A DNA stretch of 35,769 nucleotides. Origin: an uncultured Acetatifactor sp. Its GTDB lineage: Bacteria > Bacillota > Clostridia > Lachnospirales > Lachnospiraceae. This document shows, piece by piece, positions 33,314 to 35,769 of the stretch. The position numbers were made by a program, and so were the translations under genes. The stretch covers positions 1 through 35,769 of the forward strand of contig CAJTMX010000038.1 of assembly GCA_910577235.1 (NCBI GenBank). The letters run 5' to 3'. Below the pieces are notes generated by a model. That model was not told the DNA's origin. It made no database searches and saw only the letters and a list, made by a program, of their open reading frames with translations. The first letter of the stretch is position 1. Each line of letters begins with the position of its first letter.

Positions 33314-33679
33314 TCAGCCTTCGATCAACTTTACGAAAAGCTCGTATGTTTCTTCCAGCTCGGCCCTCTGCGCCGCCACCTGTTCCTGATCTACCTCTGC
33401 CACAGTCTTGCCCCGGAGAAGTTCCGTGAGAGCCGACGCAGGCCTGCCGATAGGGTCCAGCCCCAGATTGGCGCTCACGCCTTTGAGGGTGTGGGCGTAT
33501 TTGAACGCCTCCTCATATTTTTCCCCGTCCAGACTGTCCAGCAGCCCGCGGTAGTTCATGTCATCCTTAAATTTTAAAAGAAACTTCAAAAAGAGGGCCT
33601 CGTTTCCCATAAACCGGTGCAGGGTACCTTCCACATCCGCGCCGTTCTCCGCCAGTCTCTGCTTTAACATCTCGTCCAT
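33314..33679 (-). CDS. HPt (histidine phosphotransfer) domain protein
   Basis: A 121-residue all-helical protein consisting of one HPt domain. The relay histidine is His63 in YAHTLKGVSANLG, with the usual Lys and Gly after it. Such proteins move phosphate between receivers. It has its own strong promoter and lies upstream of the response regulator/kinase operon, so it likely serves those receivers or the HTH-receiver protein. The ribosome site AAGGAAAGG is somewhat distant (about 12 bases). Confidence 0.9.
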   Translation of the reverse strand: MDEMLKQRLAENGADVEGTLHRFMGNEALFLKFLLKFKDDMNYRGLLDSLDGEKYEEAFKYAHTLKGVSANLGLDPIGRPASALTELLRGKTVAEVDQEQVAAQRAELEETYELFVKLIEG

Positions 33680-33716
33680 TATTTTTGTGTCCTTTCCTTG
33701 CTAATACTGTTAGTCT

Positions 33717-33745
33717 ATTATATAGGAAGATGGACGGCATTGCAA
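33717..33745 (-). promoter_or_regulatory. Promoter of the HPt gene
   Basis: Minus strand TTGCAA (33740-33745), 17 bases, and a perfect TATAAT (33717-33722). Confidence 0.7.
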
Positions 33746-33775
33746 TAGGTGAGCGGCGCTTTCATGCTTTACGGG

Positions 33776-33812
33776 AAAAAAATAGCGGGCGGCGGGGAAT
33801 TCCCCGCGCCCG
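33776..33812 (-). terminator. Terminator of the HTH-receiver gene
   Basis: On the minus strand CGGGC then GCGGGGAA pairs with TTCCCCGC then GCCCG, with one bulged C and an AATT turn, followed by seven T residues after GCTA. It starts 15 bases past the stop codon. Confidence 0.88.
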
Positions 33813-33826
33813 TGGAAATAAATGGC

Positions 33827-34456
33827 TTACCCGATCCGTTCTATCAGGCACTCCGCGCAAAAAGGTTTTACAACAAAAGCTGCCGCTCCAAGCTGCAACG
33901 CGAGTTTCACGTTGTTTTCCGACGACAGTGCCGACAGCATGATCACCTTTAGCTCCGGATATTCCTCTCTGATTTTTTTCAGGGTTTCCAGTCCGTCCAT
34001 GACCGGCATTCCGATATCAAGCACACAGAGGTCCACCGTCTCGGTCTTCAACATATGCAGACACTCCTTGCCATTTTCCGCCTGTAAAACGCTGTGACCG
34101 TGCTTGGACAATATATCCTCCAGCATCATTCTCATAAAATCCGAGTCGTCAACGATCAGCACCCTTTTTCCCTCTCCCGACACAGCGGCGGGAATATAGT
34201 CAAAAATGCTGTCCGCCTGGCTCTGGTTTAGTACTCCGCCCAGCGGAGCCGCATGCTGCGGAGAGATGCCCAGCAGTTCGTCCGCGCTTACCCACAGGGC
34301 CTGGGCTATCCCGGGCACCATGGCTATATCCGGATAGGAGACCCCCATCTCCCATCTGGACACTGCCTGGGGTGTGACGCCCAGCATTTCCGCCAGTTCC
34401 GCCTGTGTGATATCTCTCTTTTGACGTCTGCGCTTAATTACCTCACCTATATTCAT
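33827..34456 (-). CDS. XRE-type HTH fused to a CheY-like receiver
   Basis: A 209-residue protein with an unusual order. Residues 1-63 are a Cro/C1-type helix-turn-helix (ITQAELAEMLGVTPQAVSRWE), 64-95 a linker, and 97-205 a complete receiver (VDDSD, phosphoacceptor Asp147 in LDIGMP, Lys197 in VVKPF). Most response regulators place the receiver first. The DNA-binding part resembles phage-repressor-like regulators, so phosphorylation may control binding or dimerisation (inference). The ATG at 34456 follows GAGAGGAG; a GTG at 34459 is possible. It is a single gene with its own promoter and terminator, adjacent to the HPt gene, a likely phosphate donor. Confidence 0.88.
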   Translation of the reverse strand: MNIGEVIKRRRQKRDITQAELAEMLGVTPQAVSRWEMGVSYPDIAMVPGIAQALWVSADELLGISPQHAAPLGGVLNQSQADSIFDYIPAAVSGEGKRVLIVDDSDFMRMMLEDILSKHGHSVLQAENGKECLHMLKTETVDLCVLDIGMPVMDGLETLKKIREEYPELKVIMLSALSSENNVKLALQLGAAAFVVKPFCAECLIERIG

Positions 34457-34530
34457 CACTTTTCTCCTCTCTTTGGGCCGCCTGCCGTCCGGTGCGGCAG
34501 TGCGGAATTGGTGTCATCGGTGATGAAATA

Positions 34531-34559
34531 AGTCTAGCATGAGGAGATACGCACGTCAA
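34531..34559 (-). promoter_or_regulatory. Promoter of the HTH-receiver gene
   Basis: Minus strand TTGACG (34554-34559), 17 bases, TAGACT (34531-34536). Confidence 0.55.
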
Positions 34560-35227
34560 ACAAGTAGTGATTGTGCCGCCCAGATAGCACTCTATTTTTC
34601 CGGCATCCCCTGCAAACGGCTATGCCGCCGATCAGTTTCCCATTTTCGCAGTTGAAGTCTTCTCCTATTCTGGAATACTCAAATATCCTTTCATCCAGAC
34701 ATGTATAGGATGCTCTGTTGCCTCGCCATCCATAACGTGTTTCCTGTTTCTCACCTTTCGGAGGTCATACGTTATCCGTATAATATTCTGAGTCTGACTA
34801 CCAGAATGGCCCTGCCGGAAGATGCTTCCCGTTGCGGGATCTTTGCACTTGAGGCTGTAAAAATGTCTTCTTGTTTTGCTGACGATCCACCGCAAATCTC
34901 CACTGTCAATGAATACTATTCCAGGTGCTATCATCAGAGACTGGACATAGCAACAGGATATTCCACATACCGCCTCGGATTTTTAACCAGACTAGAGGTG
35001 GGAGGATAATTTCCAGAAAATGGTATTTGTGGCAGGAGGCATGATGGAGAGTATCCCGGTGTTACGAGTTTGAGGCGTATTAAAACTATAGACGAAGAAG
35101 GGATAGTTAAAAAGTCGGCCTCGTCATACTGTCTGCAGATCTCCGAGTCGTAGGTCAAACAGATCCTTATCAGGTTTTCGTTGTGTCGTACTTGTAGGAG
35201 GCGGCAGTCATCTTGTGGCCGCAACCT
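34560..35227. other. Gene-poor region with possible decayed coding fragments
   Basis: No intact gene is recognised. Several short overlapping frames occur on both strands. The most protein-like is a minus-strand stretch open from 34764 to 34537 (76 codons, ending at TAG 34534-34536), with CLDERIFEYSRIGEDF and a CRGCRKNRV segment but no start codon. Just below the deaminase remnant a short minus frame reads CGHKMTAASYKYD, faintly like a zinc ribbon. This looks like degraded accessory DNA. Confidence 0.35.
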
Positions 35228-35769
35228 TCATCTGTGATATAGCGTGTCCAAATTCTCAGAAAAACTTAAATTCAATCCCTGTTTTCTTACATTATCAATC
35301 CATCTATATATCATAGTTCGATTATACTTGTTTCTCCCGTCCTCACTCTTTGCTTTTTCCAATGCTAATGCCAACAATGCATATTCATTTTCCAGATATG
35401 TAGAAAAAATTCCTTGGTCATCCGTGTTGATGCATACTGGCAACTGAGGGCAATTATCCAAATCCTCTTGAGAACTAGTAAGGCCTATGTTATAGAAATC
35501 AAATATTGGATGTTTATCATAACGTTTGAAGGAATCAATCAGATAGTTTGATGACGGATTCGTCTCTATACCAATACCCATTTTGGCAATCCACTTCTAC
35601 ATTTCTCTCTGAATTTCTTTCACGCATGCAATCATACGTAGTGAAGGTTTTGTTTCGATAACCTTGTCCCCTTCTATCTTTGCCTTGCTACAATAATGAT
35701 ACAGATAATACAAATGGATCTGTTGACAAACTAAACAAAAATGACCTTTTGTATGGTATAATTAAGATA
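35228..35769 (-). pseudogene. Broken adenosine-deaminase-like gene, C-terminal part (RdrB-like)
   Basis: The clear part is a 117-codon frame (35228-35581) reading IETNPSSNYLI, KRYDKHPIF, VCINTDDQGIF and LENEYALLAL. These match the last strands of adenosine deaminases, where NTDD carries the zinc and catalytic aspartates. The extra YRWIDNVRKQGLNLSF tail is like the large deaminase RdrB of RADAR phage-defence loci (by recall). The same frame continues upstream as recognisable protein (LYYLYHYCSKAKIEGDK, ACVKEIQREM) but is cut by TAG at 35597-35599 and TAA at 35762-35764. The zinc-binding N-terminal half would lie beyond the window. It is probably inactive. Confidence 0.65.

Overview
The window looks like a chromosome segment of a gut-type Firmicute, most likely Lachnospiraceae. 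The support is strong AGGAGG-type ribosome binding sites, sigma-A promoters of the TTGACA-17-TATAAT type, and the family mix (GH127 arabinofuranosidase, DUF4867, LacI and AraC sugar regulators, a Firmicutes HelD, a CheA/CheW/CheB/CheR cluster). The genus cannot be told from the sequence alone.

Left part (1-12.7 kb), sugar use: a truncated membrane ORF and a MATE exporter come first. A minus-strand pentose operon follows: xylulokinase, a DUF4867 cupin-like protein and a FucI/AraA-family isomerase. It ends in a clear terminator and faces a divergent LacI regulator across a 341-bp region with two near-identical operator-like sites. Next are an AraC regulator divergent from an MFS sugar permease, and a GH127 beta-L-arabinofuranosidase divergent from a second AraC regulator. 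A plausible flow is release of arabinose from arabinan or glycoprotein side chains, uptake by the permease, then isomerisation and phosphorylation of a pentose.

Middle part (12.7-22.8 kb), housekeeping and accessory genes: a cysK-Rrf2 operon, a divergent aroA (EPSP synthase) with a 30-bp tandem duplication over its stop codon, an overlapping gene pair (HTH protein plus HipA-like kinase) that resembles a toxin-antitoxin module, a signal peptidase II homologue, a HelD-type ATPase, and an acyltransferase-LacI pair. Two copies of a 50-bp dispersed repeat lie upstream of aroA and in the gap before helD; the second is joined to a strong hairpin.

Right part (22.9-34.5 kb), signalling: one tight minus-strand operon of nine genes encodes an HD-GYP response regulator, a soluble histidine kinase, a second regulator with an eroded HD-GYP domain, CheR, CheB, CheY, CheA, CheW and a methyl-accepting chemotaxis protein. 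A separately promoted HPt protein and an HTH-receiver fusion protein lie just upstream. Together they look like a chemotaxis-type array wired to a phosphorelay and probably to cyclic-di-GMP turnover.

Right edge (34.5-35.8 kb): about 0.8 kb has no intact gene. It is followed by the broken C-terminal part of an adenosine-deaminase-like protein that resembles RdrB of the RADAR phage-defence system, interrupted by in-frame stops.
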